Shown one piece after another: positions 8,039 to 19,006 of a stretch of DNA of 49,075 nt. Both the position numbers and the translations under genes were made by a program. Origin of the DNA: Desulfobacterales bacterium CG2_30_60_27 (GTDB lineage: Bacteria > Desulfobacterota > Desulfobulbia > Desulfobulbales > CG2-30-60-27); the NCBI GenBank assembly GCA_001873115.1, contig MNYK01000050.1, positions 1 through 49,075 of the forward strand. Direction: 5' to 3'. Numbering within the stretch: position 1 is the stretch's first letter; every line of letters starts with the position of its first letter. The notes beneath the pieces are model-generated. The model saw nothing but the letters and a program-made list of their open reading frames with translations, did not search any database and was not told the origin of the DNA.

Positions 8039-9448
8039 TCATGGCCGCACCCGCACCCCCAAGGTCCTGACGGTGGCCGTCGTGACTCTGGCCCAGTGGG
8101 CCACACGCAGGCCGGGTACCAAGGCTACCCGGCCTGCCGACACCAGCAGCGGGCAATACCGTTGATCCTTGGCGACTTTCTGGTCCGTGAAAAAGTCACC
8201 GAGTTTCTTGGCGCCGGGCGCGCCCAGGGGATGGAAGCGATCTCCTGGCCGCGGCGGCCGCAGGGTTAAAGGAAAAACCACCTGGGCGAGATCAAGAAAG
8301 TCGCCACCCTCACCCCGCAACTCCGCAAGCGCAGGCGGGCTATCCAGCAGCTCAATAACGACCTCTAAACCGCGACCCGGCAACGGGTAGACACCAGGGC
8401 CGGCCACCGTCACCTCATAATCCGGCGCCTGCTCACCGGCCAAGGCGCCCCGATGCGCCCCCCGGCCCCGTGGATAGGAAAAATGCAGATCTGCCCCCTG
8501 CCGCCACACCCGAAGCCCGGCGGCCAGATGCAGCCCGGCGTCACCGACGGTCCGCCGCGCCAGCCGCCGTACCTGCTCAATCTGGCGAAAGGCTGGTCTT
8601 GCCCCAACCGCCAACAGGGCCTGCTCCACCACCCGGCGCTGAATGGCCGCTGGTGCCGCCAGCAGCGCCGGGATGGCCAGAAGCAGAGTTTCATCGTCCT
8701 GTTGCGTCGCCCCCTGGTAACAGGCCCGGGCCACGGCATCGAGATAGCCTTCCTCCTCGGCCAGCACCGCGGCGGTCTGCCGGAGTGTAGTCCGAACACC
8801 GGCATCAAAGTGCTTCTCCAAAAAGGGCAGGAGATCGAGCCGCACCCGATTGCGCGGAAAACGACGGTCGCGGTTGGAGCTGTCTTCCAAAAAGGGAATG
8901 CCACGGTCGGCGAGGTAACGCAACAGCGTATCCTTGGTAATACCGAGCAAGGGCCGGACGATCTTGGCCTCGCTTAGATACGCCATGCCGGCCAGCCCCT
9001 TGCGGCCAGTGCCGCGGATCAGCCGCAGCAGCACCTCCTCGGCCTGATCATCGGCGGTGTGGGCCACGGCGATTTTCCAGGCCGCATGCCGCTCCGCCTC
9101 CTGGCGCAGGAGTTCATAGCGTAACTGTCTACCGGCATGCTCCAGAGAAAGCCCTTCCTCCCGGGCCAGTCGCCGCACCTCGGCCCGAATCACTAAGCAC
9201 CGCACCCCGAGCCGGGCCGCGGCCTCCTGAACCAGGGCCGCCTCTGCCCCGGTTTCCAGCGGTCGGAGGCCGTGATCCACATACAACGCCACCACGGCAA
9301 AGTCGCCCAGCCCCGCCAGACTGGCCAGGATGTGCAGCAGGGCCATGGAGTCTGATCCGCCGGAAACCCCAACCACCACGGTCTCCCCCGGCCTGATCAG
9401 CTCCTCTTGCCGGATGATGGTCTGAATATTTTTTTCCAATGCATGCAC
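8039..9448 (-). CDS. tilS: tRNA(Ile)-lysidine synthase
   Basis: PP-loop VVVGVSGGSDSMALLHIL, LYVDHGLRP, AHTADDQAEEVLLRLIRGTGRKGLAGM. Start uncertain (GTG at 9448 likely; ORF track opens at 9520). Confidence 0.92.
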   Translation of the reverse strand: MHALEKNIQTIIRQEELIRPGETVVVGVSGGSDSMALLHILASLAGLGDFAVVALYVDHGLRPLETGAEAALVQEAAARLGVRCLVIRAEVRRLAREEGLSLEHAGRQLRYELLRQEAERHAAWKIAVAHTADDQAEEVLLRLIRGTGRKGLAGMAYLSEAKIVRPLLGITKDTLLRYLADRGIPFLEDSSNRDRRFPRNRVRLDLLPFLEKHFDAGVRTTLRQTAAVLAEEEGYLDAVARACYQGATQQDDETLLLAIPALLAAPAAIQRRVVEQALLAVGARPAFRQIEQVRRLARRTVGDAGLHLAAGLRVWRQGADLHFSYPRGRGAHRGALAGEQAPDYEVTVAGPGVYPLPGRGLEVVIELLDSPPALAELRGEGGDFLDLAQVVFPLTLRPPRPGDRFHPLGAPGAKKLGDFFTDQKVAKDQRYCPLLVSAGRVALVPGLRVAHWARVTTATVRTLGVRVRP

Positions 9449-9589
9449 GATGATTACTATCCAGCTTACGCACCTAAAACGTGCGGATGTCAGGGCCTGT
9501 AACGGTTCAGTAGTCTGCAAAGCGAAACTGCGAAGCAGATGTGGTGCTGCTGGACAGTTATCAAAAAAAGTTCAGAAAGCCCTGGCCCA

Positions 9590-10708
9590 TCACATCGGCG
9601 CCAGATAACGGCGCATGCGGATGTTCATGAGGATGCCGATACCGACCAGGGTGGCGAAAAGCGACGAGCCGCCGTAGGAAAAAAGCGGTAGCGGCATACC
9701 CACCACGGGCAGCAAGCCCAGGACCATGGCCAGGTTGATGAAGGCCTGCCAGAAGATGAGACTGATGATCCCGAAGGCCAGGATGGCCCCGAACTTGTCC
9801 CGCGACGAGATCACCACGTTCATCCCCCAGAGGATGAGGAAGAAATAGGTGGCCACGAAGAAAATCGAGCCTACAAAACCCCACTCCTCGGCCCACACCG
9901 AAAAGGCGAAATCGGTGTGCCGCTCGGGCAAAAAATCGAGATGCCCCTGGGTGCCCTTGAGATAGCCCTTGCCGAGCTTCATGCCCGAGCCCACCGCGAT
10001 CTTGGACTGGATGATGTGATAGCCCGCGTTTCTGGGGTCGCCCTCCGGGTTCAAAAAGGTCTCGATGCGCTGTTTTTGATAGGGCTTGAGAAAATACATC
10101 CAGCCCACCGGCACGGTGGTGATGCAAAAGGTCAAAAGAACCCCCAGGGTCAGCCACTTCAATTTGACGAACAGGGTCATGGACACAAAAACGAAGCCGA
10201 GCATGAGCGCCGTGCCCAGGTCAGGCTGCTTCATGATCAGAAGAAAAGGCGCCAGGGTAAGCAGAACCGGCACGGCCAGTTCCCGCAGGGTGAAACCCTT
10301 GCCCGTGTCCTTCCGGTAATAGTAACTGGCCAGGGTGATCACCAGAATCACCTTGGCCGGTTCCGAGGGCTGCAGGTTGAAAAAGCCCAGGGGAATCCAG
10401 CGCTGGCTGCCGCCGACGGTCCTGCCGAGCAAGAGGGCCGCGCCCAACAGCAGCAGCCCCGCGCCATACAGTGGATAATTCCAGGTAATGAGCCGCCGGT
10501 AGTCAATGCTGATAATGGCCAGAATCAGGAGCAGGCCGCCAACGAAAAAATAGACCTGCTTGAGGTACAGCGGCGTACCATAGGACGCCGCCATAAAGGT
10601 AGCGCTGTAGAGATTCAGGAGCCCCATGGCGCCGATCACCAGGACCGTGCCCAGCAGCACCCAGTCAAAATTCAGCAGCAGCCTGCGATCAAAACGCCAC
10701 ATATCCAC
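9590..10708 (-). CDS. rodA: Rod shape-determining protein RodA
   Basis: 372-aa SEDS protein: QRWIPLGFFNLQPSEPAKV, KQPDLGTALML, LPERHTDFAFSVWAEEWGFVG, GMPLPLFSYGGSS. Confidence 0.95.
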   Translation of the reverse strand: MDMWRFDRRLLLNFDWVLLGTVLVIGAMGLLNLYSATFMAASYGTPLYLKQVYFFVGGLLLILAIISIDYRRLITWNYPLYGAGLLLLGAALLLGRTVGGSQRWIPLGFFNLQPSEPAKVILVITLASYYYRKDTGKGFTLRELAVPVLLTLAPFLLIMKQPDLGTALMLGFVFVSMTLFVKLKWLTLGVLLTFCITTVPVGWMYFLKPYQKQRIETFLNPEGDPRNAGYHIIQSKIAVGSGMKLGKGYLKGTQGHLDFLPERHTDFAFSVWAEEWGFVGSIFFVATYFFLILWGMNVVISSRDKFGAILAFGIISLIFWQAFINLAMVLGLLPVVGMPLPLFSYGGSSLFATLVGIGILMNIRMRRYLAPM

Positions 10709-10842
10709 CTCGCAAATTCAGCCAATTCAGGCTATAGACCGAAGGCTGTTAGCTCCCCTGGCGTCCCCTCGCTGGGGCCAAGCACAATTCTTTCATACAG
10801 TCTAAACGCCTGCGCCCTATCCACCTGAGAAGTTAATCCGCC

Positions 10843-12759
10843 TCAGTCCGCATCACCGGCCGGTTCGGAGGCCGACGGGGCCAACGGCTGCCCGCCTTCG
10901 CTCGGGCCGATTTTCCCGGCAAAATACTGCTTGAGCACCTCCCGGGCCACCGGGGCGGCCGCCGAGCCGCCATGGCCACCGTGTTCCACCAGCACGGTGA
11001 CGGCGATCTCCGGCTTGTCGGCCGGCGCAAAGCAGGTGAACCAGGCGTGGTCCCGATATTTATAGGGGATGTTGGCGGCGGCCACCCCCTTATAATGCTC
11101 CAACCGCACCACCTGGGCGGTGCCGGTCTTACCGCCGACCAGCACCCCTTCCAGCCTGGCCTGGCTGCCGGTGCCGTGTTTTTCGTTAACCGCGCTCACC
11201 AGACCGGCGCGGACCAGGGCCAGCGCCTCACGGCTACCCTTTACCTCGCCATCCACCAGCGGCGTGAAGCGGCTGACGAACTTGCCGTCCGCGTCCGCCA
11301 CCGCCTCAACATACTGGGGCCGGTACAAGGTACCGCCATTGGCCAGGGTCGCGGTCATCCGACAGATCTGCAGCGGCGTGGTCGCGTCAAAACCCTGGCC
11401 GATGGCCACGGACAGGGTTTCCCCGTCCTGCCAGCTCTCCTTGCGGGCCTGTTTCTTCCAGACCTTGGTCGGCACCACGCCAGCCTTCTCGTTTTCCAGA
11501 TCAATCCCCGAGACCGCGCCGAGGCCTAAACTTTTGGCGTACTGAGCAAGCCGGTCCACCCCCAAACGCTGACCAACCGTATAGAAGTAGACGTCACATG
11601 ATTCAGTCAAGGCCCGGTGCAGATTGACCGCCCCGTGGCCCCCGTGTTTCCAGCAACCATAGTGCCGATTGCCGAAGAACAGGCTGCCCGTGCAATTGAT
11701 AACCGTATCCGGGGTAATCACCCCTTCGGACAGACCGGCCAGGGCCGTAACAATCTTGTAAGTGGAGCCCGGGGCGTAGACCCCCTGCAGCGGCTTGTTG
11801 ACCAAGGGCTTCATCGGGTTGTCCAACAAAGCCTGCCAGTCCTTCTGGGAGATGCCGCCGGCCCACTGGGTGAGCTTAATCGCCGGCGCGCTGGCCAGGA
11901 CCAGCACCCGGCCAGTGTTCACCTCCAGGGCCACCACGGCACCGGCCTTGCCGGCCATGGCCCGCTCGGCGGCCTGCTGCAGATCGGCATCCAGGGTGAG
12001 GGAGAAATCCGCGCCAGGCAGGGGCTCTTGCACCTGCAACTGTTGCTGTTCAAAGCCGCGGACATCCACCTCCACGTAATTTCTGCCCTTCTCGCCACGC
12101 AACTGCGCCTCGTGGCGTGCCTCGACCCCGGTCTTCCCCACCTGATCGCCACCCTGATAGATGTCGTCCGCGCGAGTCTCCAGCTCCTTTTTGTTGATCT
12201 CACCGAGATAACCGATAAAGTGCGAGGCAAACTCGTCGTTCAGGTATTGCCGGGTCGGCAGGACCTCGATGCGAACGCCGGGCAACTGATAACGGTGATT
12301 TTCCAGATAGACCAGTTCCGCCCAGGGGATGTCCTCGGCCAGCCGCAAGGGCATGTAGGGTGGCTGGCTGGAGCCGGCCCGCACCCGGTCGAGGAGCACG
12401 GGAATGTCGAGGTGCAGGATCCCGGCCAGCGCCTTGATGACCTCATCAGGGTTGGGGGCATCCTCCTTCATCCAGACCACATTGAAGCTTGGCCGGTTGC
12501 CAACGATGACCGTGCCCCGCCGGTCGGTGATAATGCCCCGGGGCGCCTGGATAACCTGGACGCGGACGCGGTTCTCCTCCGCCTGATGGGAGTAGTCCTC
12601 GCCCAGGTGAATCTGCAGGTACCAGAGCCTGGCAATCAGGATGGCGATCAGGGAGATGATAACCATGGTGGCGATGTCCACCCGCTTCTTCAGGAGAAGC
12701 AGATCGGCGTCATCTATATTATCGATGCGGGTACCGACCCGCCGTTTGCGTAGGACCAT
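10843..12759 (-). CDS. mrdA: Penicillin-binding protein 2
   Basis: 638 aa; PGSTYKIVTAL (SxxK), TESCDVYFYTVGQRLG, VGGKTGTAQV; upstream of rodA in the same direction. Confidence 0.95.
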   Translation of the reverse strand: MVLRKRRVGTRIDNIDDADLLLLKKRVDIATMVIISLIAILIARLWYLQIHLGEDYSHQAEENRVRVQVIQAPRGIITDRRGTVIVGNRPSFNVVWMKEDAPNPDEVIKALAGILHLDIPVLLDRVRAGSSQPPYMPLRLAEDIPWAELVYLENHRYQLPGVRIEVLPTRQYLNDEFASHFIGYLGEINKKELETRADDIYQGGDQVGKTGVEARHEAQLRGEKGRNYVEVDVRGFEQQQLQVQEPLPGADFSLTLDADLQQAAERAMAGKAGAVVALEVNTGRVLVLASAPAIKLTQWAGGISQKDWQALLDNPMKPLVNKPLQGVYAPGSTYKIVTALAGLSEGVITPDTVINCTGSLFFGNRHYGCWKHGGHGAVNLHRALTESCDVYFYTVGQRLGVDRLAQYAKSLGLGAVSGIDLENEKAGVVPTKVWKKQARKESWQDGETLSVAIGQGFDATTPLQICRMTATLANGGTLYRPQYVEAVADADGKFVSRFTPLVDGEVKGSREALALVRAGLVSAVNEKHGTGSQARLEGVLVGGKTGTAQVVRLEHYKGVAAANIPYKYRDHAWFTCFAPADKPEIAVTVLVEHGGHGGSAAAPVAREVLKQYFAGKIGPSEGGQPLAPSASEPAGDAD

Positions 12760-12791
12760 CGGTTTCCATTACGATCACCTGGCAGCCAGGG

Positions 12792-13385
12792 TCAGTCTTC
12801 CCGGTTCGGATGGGCGGTTGGCCGCCGGCCCCGGGCAGGGGTGGCGAAGCGGTTCACGGAACGCGCGGCCCCAAACGGGGACCAGCGCGGTCGCCCCTGG
12901 TCGAACCAGCCCATAAGCCAATCGAAGATAAAAAACAGGGGCATGGCCATAACGGCCAGGATAAGCAGGCGCAGCAGGAGATCCGGCCAGGACCAGTGCA
13001 TAATTTCATCTGGTTCCAGCATGGTCGTGCCCATGAAGACTACACTGTTCATGAACAGATAACTGGCCACCACCAGGGGAATCTGATAGGCGGCATCGCC
13101 GATCGCCAGTTGCCGGGCGATCAGTTGTACCACGGTGAAGACCACGAGATACATCACCGGATAGAGCCCCAGAAAAATGCCGGAAAAGATATCCATCAGC
13201 AGGCCGAAGAACAGGGTCAGCACGGCGCCTTGGAACACCGGCATGCGCAAGGCGAGAAAGATCACCAGGATGAAGAGCAGGTCCGGCTTGCCGATCCAGG
13301 CCGGCAGGGCCGGGAAAATTGTGGTCTGCGTCACCAGCAGCAGCACGCCGAGACCAAGGAAGCAGAGGCTGCGCATGGGTCTCAC
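12792..13385 (-). CDS. mreD: Rod shape-determining protein MreD
   Basis: Small hydrophobic protein between mreC and mrdA; KPDLLFILVIFLALRMPVFQGAVLTLFFGLLMDIFSGIFLG. Confidence 0.88.
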   Translation of the reverse strand: MRPMRSLCFLGLGVLLLVTQTTIFPALPAWIGKPDLLFILVIFLALRMPVFQGAVLTLFFGLLMDIFSGIFLGLYPVMYLVVFTVVQLIARQLAIGDAAYQIPLVVASYLFMNSVVFMGTTMLEPDEIMHWSWPDLLLRLLILAVMAMPLFFIFDWLMGWFDQGRPRWSPFGAARSVNRFATPARGRRPTAHPNRED

Positions 13386-14266
13386 TCCTCCTCGGTCAGC
13401 GATTTCTCTTGCAGGATGATGACCAGGTATTCGAGCTGCTCGAAGTTTACCGCCGACGCCACCTCGATCTGCTGGAACATGCCCCGCCGGTTACGCACCA
13501 CCTTGGCCACCGTGCCGAGCACCAGGCCCTTGGGAAAAACCCCGCCCAGGCCCGAAGTCAGCACGATCTCGCCCTCCTTCACCTCGTTGTTCTTGAGGAC
13601 ATACTGCAGGTCAAAGCCCTTGCCGTTACCCTTGACGATCCCCTGCACCCGTGACTCTTGGAGCAGAACGTCAATGGCACTGTTGGGATCGTTGGCCAGC
13701 AGGATCTTGGCGAAATGGGGGGAGGCGTTACGAACCTGGCCCACCACCCCCTCGCCGCTCACCACCGGCATGCCCATCTGCACGCCATCGCTGGTCCCCT
13801 GGTTGATGATCACCGTGTTGAACCACTGGGAAGGATCGCGACCAACGATCCGGGCGGTGAGGAAGGGAGCGGCCAGCTCCTTCTTCAGGTTGAGCAACTT
13901 CTCAAGCCGCACATTGTTGGCCATGGCCTCCCGGTACTTCACCAGGTCGGCCTGGGCCTGCTGCAGCTCCCCGCGCAGGCGATAGTTTTCCTCGCGCACC
14001 CCCCAGAGGGCCACATAACCGTCCCACCCGCCCCGAACCGCGGAGACCACCCGGGTGACGCCGGACTGCAACCCGCCGACCAGTTCCAGGGCCAGCTTGT
14101 GGGAGGCGCTGAACTCCTGCCGGCCAACCGTGGAGACGAGGAAAATCAAAACCAGGGTAAAAACGAGCCCGAAGAGCAAATAGGATTTGAGCTTACGGTT
14201 ACGCTTTGTTCGTTTCCTCATGGCACCTGCCGCAACCGGGAAACCGGGAGATAACGACCCGCACAA
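13382..14266 (-). CDS. mreC: Rod shape-determining protein MreC
   Basis: NTVIINQGTSDGVQMGMPVVSGEGVVGQV, ANDPNSAIDVLLQESRVQGIVKG; between mreB and mreD. Confidence 0.93.
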   Translation of the reverse strand: MCGSLSPGFPVAAGAMRKRTKRNRKLKSYLLFGLVFTLVLIFLVSTVGRQEFSASHKLALELVGGLQSGVTRVVSAVRGGWDGYVALWGVREENYRLRGELQQAQADLVKYREAMANNVRLEKLLNLKKELAAPFLTARIVGRDPSQWFNTVIINQGTSDGVQMGMPVVSGEGVVGQVRNASPHFAKILLANDPNSAIDVLLQESRVQGIVKGNGKGFDLQYVLKNNEVKEGEIVLTSGLGGVFPKGLVLGTVAKVVRNRRGMFQQIEVASAVNFEQLEYLVIILQEKSLTEEE

Positions 14267-14331
14267 CGGGCCGGAAAGGGCAAAGACGGCGAGAGAACAG
14301 GGACCAATGACCTCACCCGCCAGGCCGTTGC

Positions 14332-15408
<1,077 letters not shown>

Positions 15409-15526
15409 TTACGGTTTTACCAAGAAAAAATGAATTACCCTAAAACCGCATTACTTTAACAAACTCTACTTTTCTTGGCAAGGGAAATGGCGGGCCGGGA
15501 AATGGCGGGCCGTGGGGAGAAAAACC

Positions 15527-15556
15527 TTGACACCCTTTACAGGGCCATGGTATTCA
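15527..15556 (+). promoter_or_regulatory. Putative sigma70 promoter for tRNA-Ala
   Basis: TTGACA (15527-15532), 18-bp spacer, TATTCA (15551-15556), about 50 bp before the tRNA. Confidence 0.5.
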
Positions 15557-15604
15557 ATCCGTTCGAAAATCACGGGGGCATGCGACCCGGAACGGCCATG
15601 GTGT

Positions 15605-15680
<76 letters not shown>

Positions 15681-15826
15681 ATTTCCGACCGTTAGCACGT
15701 TATGCCCAGTCCAAATACGCTTTTTAGGGAGGGCCTGACCGGTTTTTCTTAAAAAGAAGCCTCTGTCGCTCTCAAGAATTGGCCTTCTTCCCGCGGCAGA
15801 GGCTTTTCTCTTGCCGTCTGGCCATC

Positions 15827-16015
15827 ATGACCAAACAAAAAACCATGGAAAGCGCTGAGAACCTGGAGGGCAAGCCTGTCACCGACGATGCCATCCTTAA
15901 GGTGGCCAAAGAGGTGGTCATCAAATTCATCGAGGTCGGCCGCCTCACCCCGGCCAACTTTGACGAGACCTTCAGCCTGATCTACCGGGCCATCCAGCAC
16001 ACGGTCCGCTCCTGA
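15827..16015 (+). CDS. Small conserved-looking hypothetical protein
   Basis: MTKQKTMESAENLEGKPVTDDAILKVAKEVVIKFIEVGRLTPANFDETFSLIYRAIQHTVRS; codon usage protein-like, directly upstream of mpl. Confidence 0.6.
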   Translation: MTKQKTMESAENLEGKPVTDDAILKVAKEVVIKFIEVGRLTPANFDETFSLIYRAIQHTVRS

Positions 16016-16044
16016 GCCCCGTTGCCCCTCCCACAGGATTCCCG

Positions 16045-17544
16045 GTGCCCACTCCCTCTTCCCAATCACCGGCAACAAGCCTCCTTGACCCCGGCCTCAA
16101 CCAGGCTCCGGCCAAAACTCACCATATCCATATCATGGGCATCTGCGGCACCGGCATGGCCGCCCTTGCCGGCATGCTGAAGGAGGGTGGCTTTCTGGTC
16201 ACCGGCTCGGATCAGCACGTCTACCCGCCCATGAGCACCTTCCTGGCCGGGCTCGGTATTCCGATCATGACCGGCTATCGGGCCGAGAACCTCGTCCCGA
16301 CGCCTGATCTGGTGGTGGTCGGTAACGTCATCACCCGGGTCAACCCCGAGGCCGTGGCCCTGGCCGCGACCCGCCTGCCCTATCTCTCCTTTCCCCAGGC
16401 CCTGGCCCACTTCTTCCTGCAAGGCAAAACCCCGCTGGTGGTGACCGGCACCCACGGCAAGACTACCACCGCCTCGCTCCTGGCCTCCATCCTCCATGGC
16501 GCGGGCCGTGACCCGGGCTTTCTGATCGGCGGCCTGCTCCAGGGTTTTAGCCGCAATTTTCGCCACGGCGCTGGCCAGGAATTCGTGGTGGAGGGCGACG
16601 AATACGACACCGCCTTTTTCGACAAAGGTCCGAAATTTCTTCATTATCGCCCGGAGATCGCCGTGATCACCAGCATTGAGTTTGATCACGCCGACATCTA
16701 CGCCGACCTCGCGGCGGTGATCAGCTCCTTCAGAAAACTCCTGGCTATCATGCCGGCCACCGGCTGCCTGGTCGCCTGCCTGGACGACCCGGTGGTCCGC
16801 GACCTGGTGCAAGAGGCCCCCTGTCCGGTCTTGGGCTACGGAGAGGGGCCGGGCCTCGACTGGACCCTTGCCGAACTGGAAAATGCCGCGGCCGCCACCT
16901 CCTTCACCGTGCTGAAAAACGGCAAGGAATATGGCCGGTTCAGCAGCCCCATGCCCGGCCGACATAACGGCCTGAATGTCCTGGCGACCCTGGCGGTGCT
17001 GGACCGACTGGGGGTGGACCGCCAGATTATGGCCCGGGAACTCGCCCGCTTTCAGGGGGTAAAACGCCGCCAGGAGGTGCGCGGCGTGGTGGCCCAAGTC
17101 ACGGTGATCGATGATTTCGCCCACCACCCCACCGCGGTCGCCGAAACCCTGACGGCCCTGCGCGGCAAGTACGCCGGCCACCGCCTCATCGTGGTGTTCG
17201 ACCCGCGCACCAACTCCAGCCGGCGCCGGGTATTCCAGCAGGCCTATGTCTCCGCCTTTGACCCGGCCAACCTGGTGATCATTCGCGAACCCGAGCCCCT
17301 GGCCGCCGTGCCCGCGGCGGAACGCTTTTCGGCCCGACAACTGGTGGCCGATCTCTGCCAGCGCGGGGTCGCCGCCCATTATGGGGCCGACACCAACGCC
17401 ATCCTGGCCCAGCTTGCCGGCCTGGCCACGGCCGGCGACGTGGTCGCTATCCTGTCAAACGGCGGATTCGACAACATTCACCAGCGCCTCCTGGAAATTT
17501 TATCGGCAAAGGACCAAACGACAGAACGCCCGCCGGAGTCCTGA
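16045..17544 (+). CDS. mpl: UDP-N-acetylmuramate:L-alanyl-gamma-D-glutamyl-meso-diaminopimelate ligase
   Basis: 499 aa; HIHIMGICGTGMAALAGMLKEGGFLVTGSD, VTGTHGKTTTASLLA, EGDEYDTAFFDKGPKFLHYRPE, DDFAHHPTAV. Confidence 0.93.
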   Translation: MPTPSSQSPATSLLDPGLNQAPAKTHHIHIMGICGTGMAALAGMLKEGGFLVTGSDQHVYPPMSTFLAGLGIPIMTGYRAENLVPTPDLVVVGNVITRVNPEAVALAATRLPYLSFPQALAHFFLQGKTPLVVTGTHGKTTTASLLASILHGAGRDPGFLIGGLLQGFSRNFRHGAGQEFVVEGDEYDTAFFDKGPKFLHYRPEIAVITSIEFDHADIYADLAAVISSFRKLLAIMPATGCLVACLDDPVVRDLVQEAPCPVLGYGEGPGLDWTLAELENAAAATSFTVLKNGKEYGRFSSPMPGRHNGLNVLATLAVLDRLGVDRQIMARELARFQGVKRRQEVRGVVAQVTVIDDFAHHPTAVAETLTALRGKYAGHRLIVVFDPRTNSSRRRVFQQAYVSAFDPANLVIIREPEPLAAVPAAERFSARQLVADLCQRGVAAHYGADTNAILAQLAGLATAGDVVAILSNGGFDNIHQRLLEILSAKDQTTERPPES

Positions 17545-17582
17545 CCTGCCACTTACCCCGGCTCACCGGGGGGCGCCAAAAG

Positions 17583-17600
17583 AATGAATGACCATTCATT
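17583..17600. promoter_or_regulatory. Palindromic operator-like site upstream of nuo
   Basis: AATGAATG-AC-CATTCATT: perfect 8-bp arms, 2-bp spacer, resembling TetR-family operators. Confidence 0.55.
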
Positions 17601-17605
17601 ACTGC

Positions 17606-17634
17606 TTGACATCGGTTCTGGAATGCGTTATTTA
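17606..17634 (+). promoter_or_regulatory. Putative sigma70 promoter of nuo operon
   Basis: TTGACA (17606-17611), 17-bp spacer, TATTTA (17629-17634), about 60 bp upstream of nuoA. Confidence 0.6.
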
Positions 17635-17694
17635 GCACCGACTTAAACATTTCAGAACCGCCAGACACGACATACCCGCAAGGAGTACCTACCC

Positions 17695-18096
17695 GTGGCT
17701 GAACAATCCGTAATGGATCTTCTCTATGTTGCGGCTTTCTTTCTTGGCGGCCTGGGCTTTGCCGCCGGCCCCTTCATCCTCGCCTTCTTTCTAGCGCCCC
17801 GTAAAACCCGGAATTGCATCCACAAAACTTCCCAGTCCATCGAATGCGGCATGGTGCCGATCGGCGAGGCTTGGATCCGTTTTGGCATTGTCTACTATCT
17901 CTACGCCCTGATCTTTCTCGCCTTTGACGTGGACGTGCTCTTTCTCTTCCCCGTGGCCATGACCTACAACAAGAATGGCGGATTGCGGGATTTCGTCGAA
18001 CTTACGATCTTTGTCGGCATCCTGTCACTGGCGGTCGCCTACGCCTGGCAAAAGGGAGTATTCCGGTGGGAAAGGAAAATCTACAAGACGCGATAG
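17695..18096 (+). CDS. nuoA: NADH-quinone oxidoreductase subunit A
   Basis: [40 protein letters not shown]. Confidence 0.95.
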   Translation: MAEQSVMDLLYVAAFFLGGLGFAAGPFILAFFLAPRKTRNCIHKTSQSIECGMVPIGEAWIRFGIVYYLYALIFLAFDVDVLFLFPVAMTYNKNGGLRDFVELTIFVGILSLAVAYAWQKGVFRWERKIYKTR

Positions 18097-18563
18097 TCCA
18101 GTTTGCCCCGTTGGACAAACTGCTCGGCCTTGGTCGGGCCAATTCCTTATGGCCCATGACCTTTGGCCTGGCCTGCTGCGCCATCGAGATGATGGCCACC
18201 GGCGCCTCCCGCTTCGATCTGGCCCGCTTCGGGGCCGAGGTCTTCCGGCCGTCGCCCCGGCAGTGTGACGTCATGATCGTCGCCGGCACCATCAGCCGTA
18301 AGATGGCCCCGGCCGTGCAGACCCTGTATGACCAGATGCCTGAACCGAAGTGGGTGATCGCCATGGGCAACTGCGCCATCTCCGGCGGCCCCTTCGTCTT
18401 CAAGGGCCAGTACGGCATCATCGAGGGCGCCGACAAACTCTTCCCGGTTGACGTCTATATCCCGGGCTGCCCGCCACGGCCGGAGGCACTCATCGAGGGC
18501 ATCCTGGAACTGGAAGAAAAGATAACCGGTTCAAGGCGATGGCCCCGGGTGGAGGCCGGCTGA
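18066..18563 (+). CDS. nuoB: NADH-quinone oxidoreductase subunit B
   Basis: [66 protein letters not shown]. Confidence 0.97.
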   Translation: MGKENLQDAIVQFAPLDKLLGLGRANSLWPMTFGLACCAIEMMATGASRFDLARFGAEVFRPSPRQCDVMIVAGTISRKMAPAVQTLYDQMPEPKWVIAMGNCAISGGPFVFKGQYGIIEGADKLFPVDVYIPGCPPRPEALIEGILELEEKITGSRRWPRVEAG

Positions 18564-19006
18564 CCATGATCTCCCAGGAACTAAAAAACGCGCTGGCCAA
18601 GCTGGCCGTAAACGAGGCCGTGGTCCCCGATTTCAAGGACAAAGGCTTTCACTTGGACGTGGCGGTGGCCCCGGACGCGGTGGCCCCGGCCGCCGAGGTC
18701 ATGAACCTGGCAGGATTTTTTCTTGAGGCCATTACCGGCGTCGACTGGCTGGCCGAGGGGCAGATGGAGGTGGTCTACGATTACAACCACAGTATTTCCC
18801 CTGGTCGCGTCGTGATCCGCGCCCGGGTCTCCCGCGCCACCCCCGAGCTGCCGACAATCTCTGCCATTTACCCCGGCGCCCTCTGGCATGAACGGGAGAC
18901 CCACGACTTCTTCGGCATTGTCTTCACCGGGCACCCGGATCTCAAGCCGCTGCTGTTACCCGAGGATGCCGATTTTCACCCCCTGCGGAAGGATTACACC
19001 TCATGA
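18539..19006 (+). CDS. nuoC: NADH-quinone oxidoreductase subunit C
   Basis: [42 protein letters not shown]; between nuoB and nuoD. Confidence 0.93.
   Translation: MAPGGGRLTMISQELKNALAKLAVNEAVVPDFKDKGFHLDVAVAPDAVAPAAEVMNLAGFFLEAITGVDWLAEGQMEVVYDYNHSISPGRVVIRARVSRATPELPTISAIYPGALWHERETHDFFGIVFTGHPDLKPLLLPEDADFHPLRKDYTS

Noticed and set aside
15420-15478. CCAAGAAAA ... TTTTCTTGG inverted repeat upstream of mreB
   Set aside because: Only 9-bp A/T-rich arms with a ~41-bp spacer; could be chance.
15757-15809. Terminator-like stem AAGCCTCTG...CAGAGGCTT after tRNA-Ala
   Set aside because: Stem is good and followed by TTTTC, but the ~30-nt loop is long; plausible yet not strong enough to list as a terminator.
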